From: Treponema sp. UBA4232 | GTDB lineage: Bacteria > Spirochaetota > Spirochaetia > Treponematales > Treponemataceae | Reading direction: 5' to 3' | DNA length: 24,063 nucleotides | Assembly: GCA_002396325.1 (NCBI GenBank) | Contig: DGXM01000085.1 | Coordinates: 1-24,063 of the forward strand | Shown: positions 16,548-23,110 of the stretch, in pieces | How positions within the stretch are numbered: the stretch's first letter is position 1 | Layout of the letters: each line of letters opens with the position of its first letter | Translations under genes and position numbers: made by a program | The notes under the pieces: model-generated | Database searches by the model: none | Told to the model about the DNA's origin: nothing | Seen by the model: the letters and a program-made list of their open reading frames with translations, nothing else

Positions 16548-17211
16548 TTCGGGCCATCCTTTTTTCAACAAGCGAGAAAATCCTTGTGAGTCCAAGTGTC
16601 AAAACGAGATAAATCGCTGCACAAGATAAAAGCGGAATCCAAGCATTGTAGGTTGCATTTCTTATGTTATCGCAAGCCTTTTGCAAATCAACTACAGCAA
16701 TAAAACTTGCAACAGAAGTTTCTTTTATCATTGTAATAAACTCCGAAGTAAAAGTCGGAAGTATTGTTTTCACTGCCTGAGGCATGATGATTTTAGACAT
16801 TGTTTGAGACCAGCTCAATCCAAGGGAACGACCTGCTTCCATCTGACCGGCATCAACCCCTTGTATTCCGGCGCGGAATATTTCCGTACAATACGCACCC
16901 GAATTTATTCCGAACGAAATGATGGCAACCAAAACAGCGTTAGTCATTCCCATCGGCGAGAAAATAACAAAATAAAAAATCATAAGCTGTGTGGCCATTG
17001 GGACTCCACGGATTACAGTGGTGTAAATATTTGAAATTGCATTAAGAACTTTGTTTTTAGATATTTTGAAAATCGCAAAAACACAACCGAGCACCGACCC
17101 GATAAGAACAGCGCACACGGATATCAAAAGTGTTGTTCCAAGACCCCGGGGAATCAGCATCCAGCGCCCCTTTGCAATCATTGTATTGTAGAATGTCTGC
17201 CAGAATGTCAT
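16534..17211 (-). CDS. Polar amino acid ABC transporter, permease
   Basis: Inner-membrane permease of the HisMQ/GlnP type. The ATG at 17211 (MTFWQTFYN) is chosen because GGGGG lies 5 bases upstream; the longer frame begins with a TTG inside the upstream terminator T tract. The 225-residue product has about five membrane helices and the family motifs GLGTTLLISVCAVLIG, YTTVIRGVPMATQLMIFYFV and the EAA loop EAGRSLGLSWSQTMSKIIMP that contacts the ATPase. Only one permease gene is present, so it should work as a homodimer with the adjacent ATPase. An intrinsic terminator lies between it and the binding-protein gene, so it is expected to be made in smaller amounts. Confidence 0.95.
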   Translation of the reverse strand: MTFWQTFYNTMIAKGRWMLIPRGLGTTLLISVCAVLIGSVLGCVFAIFKISKNKVLNAISNIYTTVIRGVPMATQLMIFYFVIFSPMGMTNAVLVAIISFGINSGAYCTEIFRAGIQGVDAGQMEAGRSLGLSWSQTMSKIIMPQAVKTILPTFTSEFITMIKETSVASFIAVVDLQKACDNIRNATYNAWIPLLSCAAIYLVLTLGLTRIFSLVEKRMARSDRS

Positions 17212-17233
17212 CTTTCCCCCTGCACCAGGCACC

Positions 17234-17283
17234 AAAAAAATTGAAGAACCCCAAAAAATCGGATGAGATTTTGGAATTCTTCA
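17234..17283 (-). terminator. Intra-operon intrinsic terminator/attenuator
   Basis: On the minus strand, the arm at 17283-17267 (TGAAGAATTCCAAAATC) pairs with the arm at 17260-17242 (GATTTTTTGGGGTTCTTCA) around a 6-base loop. This gives 17 pairs, two of them G-U, with a 2-base bulge. After one A comes a run of seven T (17240-17234). It lies between the binding-protein stop and the permease start, so partial read-through would keep binding protein in excess over permease. Confidence 0.75.
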
Positions 17284-17344
17284 TATCCTTTCTGCAATCG
17301 CCTCAATTCTTTTCTTGAATCAACAAATTCATGGAAAAGTCAAA

Positions 17345-18133
17345 TTATTTCTTTTGGTCTCCGCGAACGATAATCACCTGATTAGATGAATAATACGGCT
17401 CGGAGAAATCGACGTTCTCACGGCGTTCATCGGTTGCTGTCATACCGGCCGCGATGAAATCAATTGAGCCTGCCTGCAAAGCCGCAATCAGACCGTCAAA
17501 ACTCATATCAACAATCTGAAGTTTCTTTCCATAATCACGTGCAATATACTGCGCAAATGTCGCATCGAATCCCACGACCTTTGTTCCTTCAACATATTCA
17601 AACGGAGGAAATGCGGCATTGGTTCCCATCTTTATAACTTCAGCATTCTCCGGGTAAGTCAGATCTGCAGGAACAATGATGTCAGAACCGTCAACAGGCA
17701 TAAATGTTGAAACAAGTTTTTCGTAAGTGCCGTCTGCCTTCAAAGCTGCGATTGTCTTATTCACCGAGTCAAGCAGTTCTTTGTCACCCTTGCGGACAGC
17801 AATCGCATACTCTTCGGATGCAAACGGAATGTCCAGGATTTTCAATCCAGGAGTGCGCCGTACAATTTCCTTTGCAGGAAGTTCATCAAGAACCAAAGCG
17901 TCTATTGCACCGTTCTTAAGACTGAGGGATGCATCTATTCCTGTTTTGAATGACTGAACTTTGACACCTTTCAGTTCCTCGGTCAAATAAAGCTCACCGG
18001 TTGTACCGGACTGACAGCCGACTTTTTTGCCGACCAAATCTTCCGTACTGTTGATTGTGACAGTTTTTTTTGCACAGCCAATAAATGTAAAAAGAGAAGC
18101 CAGAATAACGGCAGTAGAAAAAATCTTCTTCAT
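17345..18133 (-). CDS. Amino acid ABC transporter binding lipoprotein, halves in permuted order
   Basis: Extracytoplasmic solute-binding protein of the SBP_bac_3 (GlnH/HisJ) family for the adjacent permease/ATPase. The start is the ATG at 18133 (MKKIFSTAVILASLF), with GAGGA 7 bases upstream; it is a 262-residue lipoprotein with acylated C20 (FIGC). The domain order is reversed. Residues 24-146 match the normally C-terminal half (STEDLVGKKVGCQSGTTGE, LDELPAKEIV, YAIAVRKGDKELL, LKADGTYEKL). After a linker (147-165), residues 166-258 match the normally N-terminal half (MGTNAAFPPFEYVEG, VVGFDATFAQYIA, FDGLIAALQAGSIDFI, AGMTATDERR, VDFSEPYYSSNQVIIV). Ligand residues appear retained: R237 for the alpha-carboxylate, T232 and D83. 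This is best read as a circular permutation with the old termini joined. The exact amino acid bound is unknown. Confidence 0.9.
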   Translation of the reverse strand: MKKIFSTAVILASLFTFIGCAKKTVTINSTEDLVGKKVGCQSGTTGELYLTEELKGVKVQSFKTGIDASLSLKNGAIDALVLDELPAKEIVRRTPGLKILDIPFASEEYAIAVRKGDKELLDSVNKTIAALKADGTYEKLVSTFMPVDGSDIIVPADLTYPENAEVIKMGTNAAFPPFEYVEGTKVVGFDATFAQYIARDYGKKLQIVDMSFDGLIAALQAGSIDFIAAGMTATDERRENVDFSEPYYSSNQVIIVRGDQKK

Positions 18134-18157
18134 AATTAATTCCTCATAAATAAGAAG

Positions 18158-18186
18158 ATTATAGTGAGATGCCATATTTAAGTCAA
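18158..18186 (-). promoter_or_regulatory. Promoter of the amino acid ABC transporter operon
   Basis: On the minus strand TTGACT (18186-18181) and a perfect TATAAT (18163-18158) are separated by 17 bases. Transcription should start near 18151, leaving a short leader of about 18 bases with the GAGGA site before the ATG at 18133. Confidence 0.8.
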
Positions 18187-18236
18187 GGCAGAGGATATCA
18201 AGCGTCTAATGCATGGAGATTTCGGCAATCCACCAT

Positions 18237-18264
18237 TTGACACAAAAAATATTTTGTGTATACT
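18237..18264 (+). promoter_or_regulatory. Promoter of the thiBPQ operon
   Basis: A perfect -35 TTGACA (18237-18242) and TATACT (18259-18264) are 16 bases apart. The start predicted near 18271 coincides with the 5' edge of the TPP riboswitch, so the transcript begins directly with the P1 stem. Confidence 0.8.
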
Positions 18265-18271
18265 GTAGTGC

Positions 18272-18373
18272 CATACCGGGGTGGTTTCGCACTGCGTTAC
18301 CTGAGATTATACCCGCACGGATTCTGCACGGAGTCCGCAACCTGATCCGGATAATACCGGCGGAGGAAGTATG
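18272..18373 (+). promoter_or_regulatory. TPP (THI-box) riboswitch overlapping thiB start codon
   Basis: The conserved thi-box segments appear in order: GGGGTG (18278-18283), CTGAGA (18301-18306) with ACCC after it, a variable stem CGGATTC/GAGTCCG (18318-18337), and CCTGATCCGGATAATACCGG (18341-18360) corresponding to the canonical CUGAUCUGGAUAAUGCCAGC. CATAC at 18272-18276 is complementary to GTATG at 18369-18373, which contains the thiB ATG. The closing P1 helix would therefore hide the start codon, with GGAGG beside it, when TPP is bound. This implies translational repression by TPP. No terminator is visible between the aptamer and the gene. Confidence 0.92.
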
Positions 18374-19450
18374 AACACAAAAAAGTTCGCTTCAAAAATC
18401 ATTTCTATTTCTATGGCTGCAATCGCTCTCGCCTTTGCAGGATGTTCGAAAAAAACTTCAGAAACAAAAACTGACGCTCCCAAGACAAACACGGAAAATC
18501 CAAGACTGAAGGAAGTCGTGGTTTATGCCTATGACAGTTTTGCAGGTGAATGGGGTCCAGGTCCTGAACTCACAAAGATTTTCAATGAAAGCTCAGGATA
18601 CACCCTCACCCTCGTGGATTGCGGAGACGCAGTGCAGGCATTCAACCGTGCCGTTCTTGAAAAAGACAATGTTCAGGCCGATGTGATAATCGGAATTGAC
18701 AACAGCCTTGCATCAAAAGCACGTGAAGCAGGAATTCTTGAGGCATACGAACCTAAAGATGCAAGAAAAATCATTCCGTCGAACGTTCAGGACGAATTGG
18801 GAAATGACTTTCTTTTGACTGCATACGACTACGGACACTTCGCAATGATTTACGACAGCCAGTCATCAGTGGCGGCCCCTGCATCGCTCAACGATTTGAC
18901 AAAAGACATCTACCGCAAGAAAATCATTTTGATGGATCCCCGCACCTCAACACCGGGATTGGGATTCGTTGCATGGACCGTTGCAGTGTTCGGAGACAGA
19001 TACCTTGATTTCTGGAAGGAACTCGAGCCGAATATCCTCACAATGACTTCCGGATGGAGCGAGGGATGGGGAATGTTCCAGGAAGGTGAAGCACCCCTTT
19101 GCATCAGCTACACAACAAGCCCTGCTTACAACGTGGAATATGAAAACAACGACCGCTACAAGACAATTCTTTTTGACGAAGGACACGTTGAACAGGTTGA
19201 AGGCTACGGACTTTTGAAAAACGCACCTAACCCGGAAGGCGCAAAAGCGTTTATGGATTTCCTCATCTCAAAAGAGGCACAGACTACTCTTCCGCTCACA
19301 CAGTGGATGTACCCTGTTAATTCGGAAATCGTTCTTCCGCAGAGTTATGCAACTGCCGCCCCGCTTCCAAAAAAGACTCTTGCAACAGACAGCAATGCAA
19401 CTCAGAATGCAGTTGATAAAATCATCGAGCAGCTGAGTTTGAATAAATAA
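18371..19450 (+). CDS. thiB: Thiamine/TPP ABC transporter substrate-binding lipoprotein
   Basis: Extracytoplasmic binding protein that captures thiamine and its phosphates for ThiPQ. It is a 359-residue lipoprotein with signal MNTKKFASKIISISM and lipobox AFAGC (C25), then a charged spacer. It follows E. coli TbpA/ThiB closely: VYAYDSFAGEWGPGPELTKIF, ADVIIGIDNSL, AYDYGHFAMIYD, DPRTSTPGLGFVAWT, SGWSEGWGMF, ISYTTSPAYNVEYE and QWMYPVNSEIVLP, which includes the tryptophan and tyrosine positions that stack on thiamine in TbpA. GGAGG lies 5 bases before the ATG, and both lie in or beside the TPP riboswitch P1 stem, so expression should fall when TPP is plentiful. It is the first gene of thiBPQ. Confidence 0.96.
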   Translation: MNTKKFASKIISISMAAIALAFAGCSKKTSETKTDAPKTNTENPRLKEVVVYAYDSFAGEWGPGPELTKIFNESSGYTLTLVDCGDAVQAFNRAVLEKDNVQADVIIGIDNSLASKAREAGILEAYEPKDARKIIPSNVQDELGNDFLLTAYDYGHFAMIYDSQSSVAAPASLNDLTKDIYRKKIILMDPRTSTPGLGFVAWTVAVFGDRYLDFWKELEPNILTMTSGWSEGWGMFQEGEAPLCISYTTSPAYNVEYENNDRYKTILFDEGHVEQVEGYGLLKNAPNPEGAKAFMDFLISKEAQTTLPLTQWMYPVNSEIVLPQSYATAAPLPKKTLATDSNATQNAVDKIIEQLSLNK

Positions 19451-19453
19451 GAC

Positions 19454-19483
19454 ATCTCTAAAAATTCATCATTTTTTAGAGGT
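19454..19483 (+). promoter_or_regulatory. Intercistronic hairpin between thiB and thiP
   Basis: ATCTCTAAAAA (19454-19464) and TTTTTAGAGGT (19473-19483) form an 11-bp stem (one G-U pair) with an 8-base loop. It is A/T-rich and lacks a following T run beyond GGTTT. It may be a weak attenuator or an mRNA 3'-end stabiliser that favours the binding-protein message. Confidence 0.5.
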
Positions 19484-19507
19484 TTCCATAATCAGGAAAG
19501 ATTCCGG

Positions 19508-21142
19508 ATGCAGAAAACAAGCTTCACAAGCAGAGCAGTACAAACGATTTCAGCAGGTATTTCCATTCTTCTACTGCTGACAGTCATCCTATGTTTTGCA
19601 ATCCCTTACGCGAAGGCTGTTATACCTGCATTCGGTTCTTCACACACTACAGGATATTCAGCAGCCAGAATAATTTCAATCATCTGGTACACATTCAAAG
19701 AGGCTTTCATCTCAATGCTGATTTCCGTTGCCATCGGTGTACCTGCCGCTTATTTCGTTTCACAAAAAAAATTCCCTGGAAGAGAGTTTCTTCTTTCACT
19801 CGGAGCCATTCCACTTTGCATTCCTCCGCTCATCGTAGCCCTTGGATATATTGCAACTTTCGGAATGAACGGAATCTTCAACAGATTTCTTATGAGCACT
19901 TTCAAATTGGAAAATCCTCCGCTGCAATTTCTTTATTCATTTTGGGGAATCGTGATTACACAAGGATTTTACAATTTTCCATTGGTAATGGTTACCGTTT
20001 CAGACAGGTGGGAGACCATAGACAAGAGACAGTCTGATGCGGCAAAAATGCTGGGTGCTTCGAATTTCAAAATCTTCAGTACAATAACCATCCACCAAAT
20101 CAGCGGAGCAATTATTTCCTCCTGTATTCCGGTTTTCATCTTCTGCTTCTTTTCGTTTATGATTGTGCTTCTTTTCGGATCCATCGGCGGAACGACTCTG
20201 GAAGTCGCCATCTACCACGCAGGCCGAAGTGATTTGGATTTTCATTCCGTGGCAGTTCTTTCTTTAATCGAAAGTTTGTGTGCACTTTTAGTAATGGAAG
20301 TCTATGCCGTTTTTGAAAAAAAACACGAAAAAGAAAATCCTATTTCATTGAAAAAAAACGATACAAACAGTGATTTTTCTCCTATTAGTGCAGTTCTATT
20401 TCTTTCAATCATTCTTTTGATTGCACTCTTTTTTCTAACTCCGATTATTTCAATTTTTCTCTCATCCATTTCCGACAAAAAAGGAAGTCTCACATTATCA
20501 GTCTGGAAAAATGTTTTCTCCATGAAAGGATTTTTACCATCGCTGAAAAACACAATCACGACAGCCTGCGCAACAGCATCTTTTTGTTCAATCGCAGGAT
20601 TCTGCTACGCCGTTTTTGTACGCCTGTCTCCATTGAAAAAGAACACGCTCATACGGACCATTCCCATTTTACCAATGGCAGTTTCTTCCGTTGCAATGGG
20701 AATCGGAATGAGCATGACCGTAAAACAAGGAAATCAATTGACTCTTATTGCAGCACAGTCGGCTCTTTACTGGCCGTTCGCATACAGGCAGCTTCAAACG
20801 CATCTTTCCGCCATACCTCAGGATGTCATAAACGGAGCAAATCTTTTATCACCGAATCCACTCGATAAAATTTTCAAAATCATAATTCCATATTCGTGGC
20901 GGGGAATCATCAGTGCCTTCGGATTCACATTTGCAATGAGTTGTGGAGATGCAACCCTTCCGCTTGTTCTGGCAATTCCAAGATTTGACACACTCGCTCT
21001 TTTCACATACAGACTTGCGGGAAGCTACAGATTTTCACAAGCCTCCGCATCAGGATTTTTACTCGGCATTATCTGCGCCACTGTTTTTTTAATTGCCAAC
21101 AGAATAAAATCACCGCATAATTCTAAAAGGAGTCCGCAATGA
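19508..21142 (+). CDS. thiP: Thiamine/TPP ABC transporter permease
   Basis: Inner-membrane permease of the thiamine/TPP importer. The 544-residue protein is a fused two-domain permease with about 12 membrane helices, close to the length of E. coli ThiP (536). The first EAA-like loop is DAAKMLGASNFKIF (with G183); the second is INGANLLSPNPLDKIFKI, in which the usual glycine is S448. AGGA lies about 10 bases before the ATG, a relatively weak site. The gene follows thiB after 57 bases containing a hairpin and overlaps thiQ by 4 bases. Identity rests on fused-permease architecture and on the TPP riboswitch plus thiB upstream. Confidence 0.93.
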   Translation: MQKTSFTSRAVQTISAGISILLLLTVILCFAIPYAKAVIPAFGSSHTTGYSAARIISIIWYTFKEAFISMLISVAIGVPAAYFVSQKKFPGREFLLSLGAIPLCIPPLIVALGYIATFGMNGIFNRFLMSTFKLENPPLQFLYSFWGIVITQGFYNFPLVMVTVSDRWETIDKRQSDAAKMLGASNFKIFSTITIHQISGAIISSCIPVFIFCFFSFMIVLLFGSIGGTTLEVAIYHAGRSDLDFHSVAVLSLIESLCALLVMEVYAVFEKKHEKENPISLKKNDTNSDFSPISAVLFLSIILLIALFFLTPIISIFLSSISDKKGSLTLSVWKNVFSMKGFLPSLKNTITTACATASFCSIAGFCYAVFVRLSPLKKNTLIRTIPILPMAVSSVAMGIGMSMTVKQGNQLTLIAAQSALYWPFAYRQLQTHLSAIPQDVINGANLLSPNPLDKIFKIIIPYSWRGIISAFGFTFAMSCGDATLPLVLAIPRFDTLALFTYRLAGSYRFSQASASGFLLGIICATVFLIANRIKSPHNSKRSPQ

Positions 21143-21819
21143 GTTTTTTGGAATGTAAAAATCTTTTTTATAAATTCGATGAATTTTCCATAAACATTTC
21201 TTTTTCCGCAGAAGAAAACACTCTCACTTCGATTGTCGGTCCTTCAGGCAGTGGAAAATCAACAATTCTGAAAATCATTTCCGGACTACTTCCACTTCAA
21301 AAAAACACAGCTGTAAAAACAGACATCAGACTGGCCGATTCAATTATATTATCAACTCCGCCCGGAAAAAGAAACATTGGAATGGTCTTTCAAAGTCCTT
21401 CACTTTTTTTAAATATGTCAGTGGAAGACAATGTTGCATACGGTCTGCGCTGCAGAGGGATAAGAAAAAAAGAATCGAGATTGATGGCGCAGGAATTTCT
21501 TAAAAAAGTGCAGCTTGAAAATTTCTCCAAACGGAGTCCTGAAACATTAAGCGGTGGTGAAGCACAGCGGGTAGCTCTTGCCCGGACTCTTATTGTACAA
21601 CCGAAGCTGGTCCTTTTAGATGAACCGCTGAGCGCACTTGACGCACCTCTCAGAAAAAAAATGGCGGCAGAAATCAGAAGTCTACAGCAATCAATTCCAT
21701 TTACTGCAATAATGGTCACGCACGATATCGATGAAGCAAAATCAATAAGCGACAGAATCATTGCAATTGAAAAAGGCGAAAAAAAATGGGAGGGACCTGC
21801 CAAAGACTACAAACTCTGA
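21139..21819 (+). CDS. thiQ: Thiamine/TPP ABC transporter ATP-binding protein
   Basis: ATPase that energises ThiP. Its 226 residues match the short ThiQ type. Walker A GPSGSGKST (34-42), Q-loop Q85, signature LSGGE (137-141), Walker B ending D161-E162 and H-loop H195 are all present. AAAGGAG lies about 6 bases before the ATG, which overlaps the thiP stop (ATGA). It is the last gene of the riboswitch-controlled operon. The convergent GH5 gene ends 22 bases away, and no clear terminator is visible between them. Confidence 0.94.
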   Translation: MSFLECKNLFYKFDEFSINISFSAEENTLTSIVGPSGSGKSTILKIISGLLPLQKNTAVKTDIRLADSIILSTPPGKRNIGMVFQSPSLFLNMSVEDNVAYGLRCRGIRKKESRLMAQEFLKKVQLENFSKRSPETLSGGEAQRVALARTLIVQPKLVLLDEPLSALDAPLRKKMAAEIRSLQQSIPFTAIMVTHDIDEAKSISDRIIAIEKGEKKWEGPAKDYKL

Positions 21820-21841
21820 CCTGTCCCGCCCTCGAAAAAAA

Positions 21842-22867
21842 TCACAGCAAGTTTTTTATCCGATCAATAACTCCTGAAAGTCTTGCATCGCTTAAACCGA
21901 AATCCATTCCACGGTAAGTCCACGCCGCGTGTCCGATTCCATATTTTTCAAACGCAGCATTTATTGCCTTAAACCACTCCACGGTTTCTTCAGGACTTGC
22001 TCTGTCGATGACTCCGTATTCTCCGCAATACAAAGCTACATTTCTTTCCTCAGAAATTTTCACTGCTTTTGAAAAAAGAATATCGAATAATCTGCCATCA
22101 ACTTTGGCGTTCAAACCTTCAAGTGATGAAGTCGCAAACGAAAGATTCAAATCCGACGCGGCTTTTTTATATGTAGACAAATCAGAAGGAAAATTCATTC
22201 TGAAATCAACATCCATTCCGTCAACCCATGTGGCTCCCTGATGAGTGAAAAGAAACGGCTCATAGCAATGAAAATTGTAAACCAGTTTTTCATCATACGG
22301 ATCAGGCAGATCCTTCAAGGCATCAATACTGTTGTTCCAATATCCGCCAAGCAGAATAAAAGTGCTGCCCGTAATTTTACGGATGCGCTTTATACATTCA
22401 GTGGAAATCCCGTTCCATTCATCGCTGTAAGATTTGTCTGTCACTTCGTTCAGCAGCTCAAATGCAATCGAACTGTCATTTCCAAATCTGCGTGAGATTT
22501 CCTCCCACAAGCGATAGAAACGCTCCTGAAGATTTTCATCTGAAAAAAATCCGCTCTGTGCCTCTCCTTTGTCAAATGAAAATCTGGCGGTCTTATGAAG
22601 ATCGAGCACAATGTTCAATCCGTTTTTTTTGCACAAACCAACAGCACGTGACACGCGGTCGAATCCTTCCTCAAGATAAGAGTTCCCGTCTTCACTTTCA
22701 AGCAAATTATAATCCACAGGCAGACGCACATGATCAATTCCCCAAGTGGAAAGTTTTTTGAAATCATCTTCTGTGATGAAATTATCCAGTCTGTCTTTTG
22801 AATAATCACACTGCGAAAACCAGCCGCCAAGATTTACACCTTTTTTGAAACCTGAAAATTCCTTCAT
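21842..22867 (-). CDS. GH5 family glycoside hydrolase, cytoplasmic
   Basis: Retaining glycosidase of family GH5 (clan A TIM barrel), probably acting on beta-linked glucans or gluco-oligosaccharides; the subfamily is not assigned. The start is the ATG at 22867 (MKEFSGFKKGVNLGGW), with GGAGG 5 bases upstream. A longer open frame to 23158 runs through the promoter region into mnmG and is spurious. The 341-residue protein has no signal peptide. Landmarks: GVNLGGWF (10-17), DHVRLPVDY, NIVLDLHK, the acid/base E141 in FELLNEVTD, VYNFHCYEPFLFTHQG, the nucleophile E283 in CGEYGVID, and W316 in AAWTYRG. It stands alone between thiBPQ (convergent) and mnmG (divergent). Its cytoplasmic location suggests it digests imported oligosaccharides. 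Confidence 0.9.
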   Translation of the reverse strand: MKEFSGFKKGVNLGGWFSQCDYSKDRLDNFITEDDFKKLSTWGIDHVRLPVDYNLLESEDGNSYLEEGFDRVSRAVGLCKKNGLNIVLDLHKTARFSFDKGEAQSGFFSDENLQERFYRLWEEISRRFGNDSSIAFELLNEVTDKSYSDEWNGISTECIKRIRKITGSTFILLGGYWNNSIDALKDLPDPYDEKLVYNFHCYEPFLFTHQGATWVDGMDVDFRMNFPSDLSTYKKAASDLNLSFATSSLEGLNAKVDGRLFDILFSKAVKISEERNVALYCGEYGVIDRASPEETVEWFKAINAAFEKYGIGHAAWTYRGMDFGLSDARLSGVIDRIKNLL

Positions 22868-22919
22868 GCTTTCCTCCGTGCCATATGGACTTTGACAAGT
22901 TTTTCTCCATACGATTCCG

Positions 22920-22949
22920 AGTCTAACACAGGTTTGGAAAAATTGTCTA
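22920..22949 (-). promoter_or_regulatory. Candidate promoter of the GH5 gene
   Basis: On the minus strand TAGACA (22949-22944) and TAGACT (22925-22920) are separated by 18 bases, giving a start near 22913 and a leader of about 46 bases. The -35 sequence is identical to that of the rnf promoter. The rest of the 243-base GH5-mnmG gap is AT-rich, with short direct repeats of ATATCCA (23041-23058) and no gene. Confidence 0.45.
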
Positions 22950-23072
22950 CAAGGTAAAAAATTTAACTTCCGAATATTGCTATTTTTCCTATGAATTATT
23001 TCCTTCTGAATCAATTTCGAGTCAATTTCAAAGATTAAAAATATCCAGAAAATATCCATAAACAATTTGTTC

Positions 23073-23101
23073 TTGTATAATCCATAAAAATTTTCTATAA
23101 T
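23073..23101 (+). promoter_or_regulatory. Candidate promoter of mnmG
   Basis: TTGTAT (23073-23078) and a perfect TATAAT (23096-23101) are 17 bases apart. The start expected near 23108 would leave only about 3 bases before the mnmG ATG. A second TATAAT (23076-23081) without a good -35 could give a 20-25 base leader, but no Shine-Dalgarno is visible either way. Confidence 0.5.
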
Positions 23102-23110
23102 ACACGCACT

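Noticed and set aside
16548..16595. Longer ATPase start (ATG at 16595)
   Set aside because: The extra 16 residues are not seen in the family and lie inside the permease frame. The GTG at 16547 fits family length and start.
17212..17235. Longer permease start (TTG at 17235)
   Set aside because: It falls within the T tract of the intra-operon terminator; the ATG at 17211 has a strong ribosome binding site.
23041..23090. ATATCCA direct repeats as a possible repeat array or CRISPR
   Set aside because: Only two close copies and one degenerate copy (TAATCCATAAA) are present in AT-rich sequence, with no regular spacing; this fits chance.
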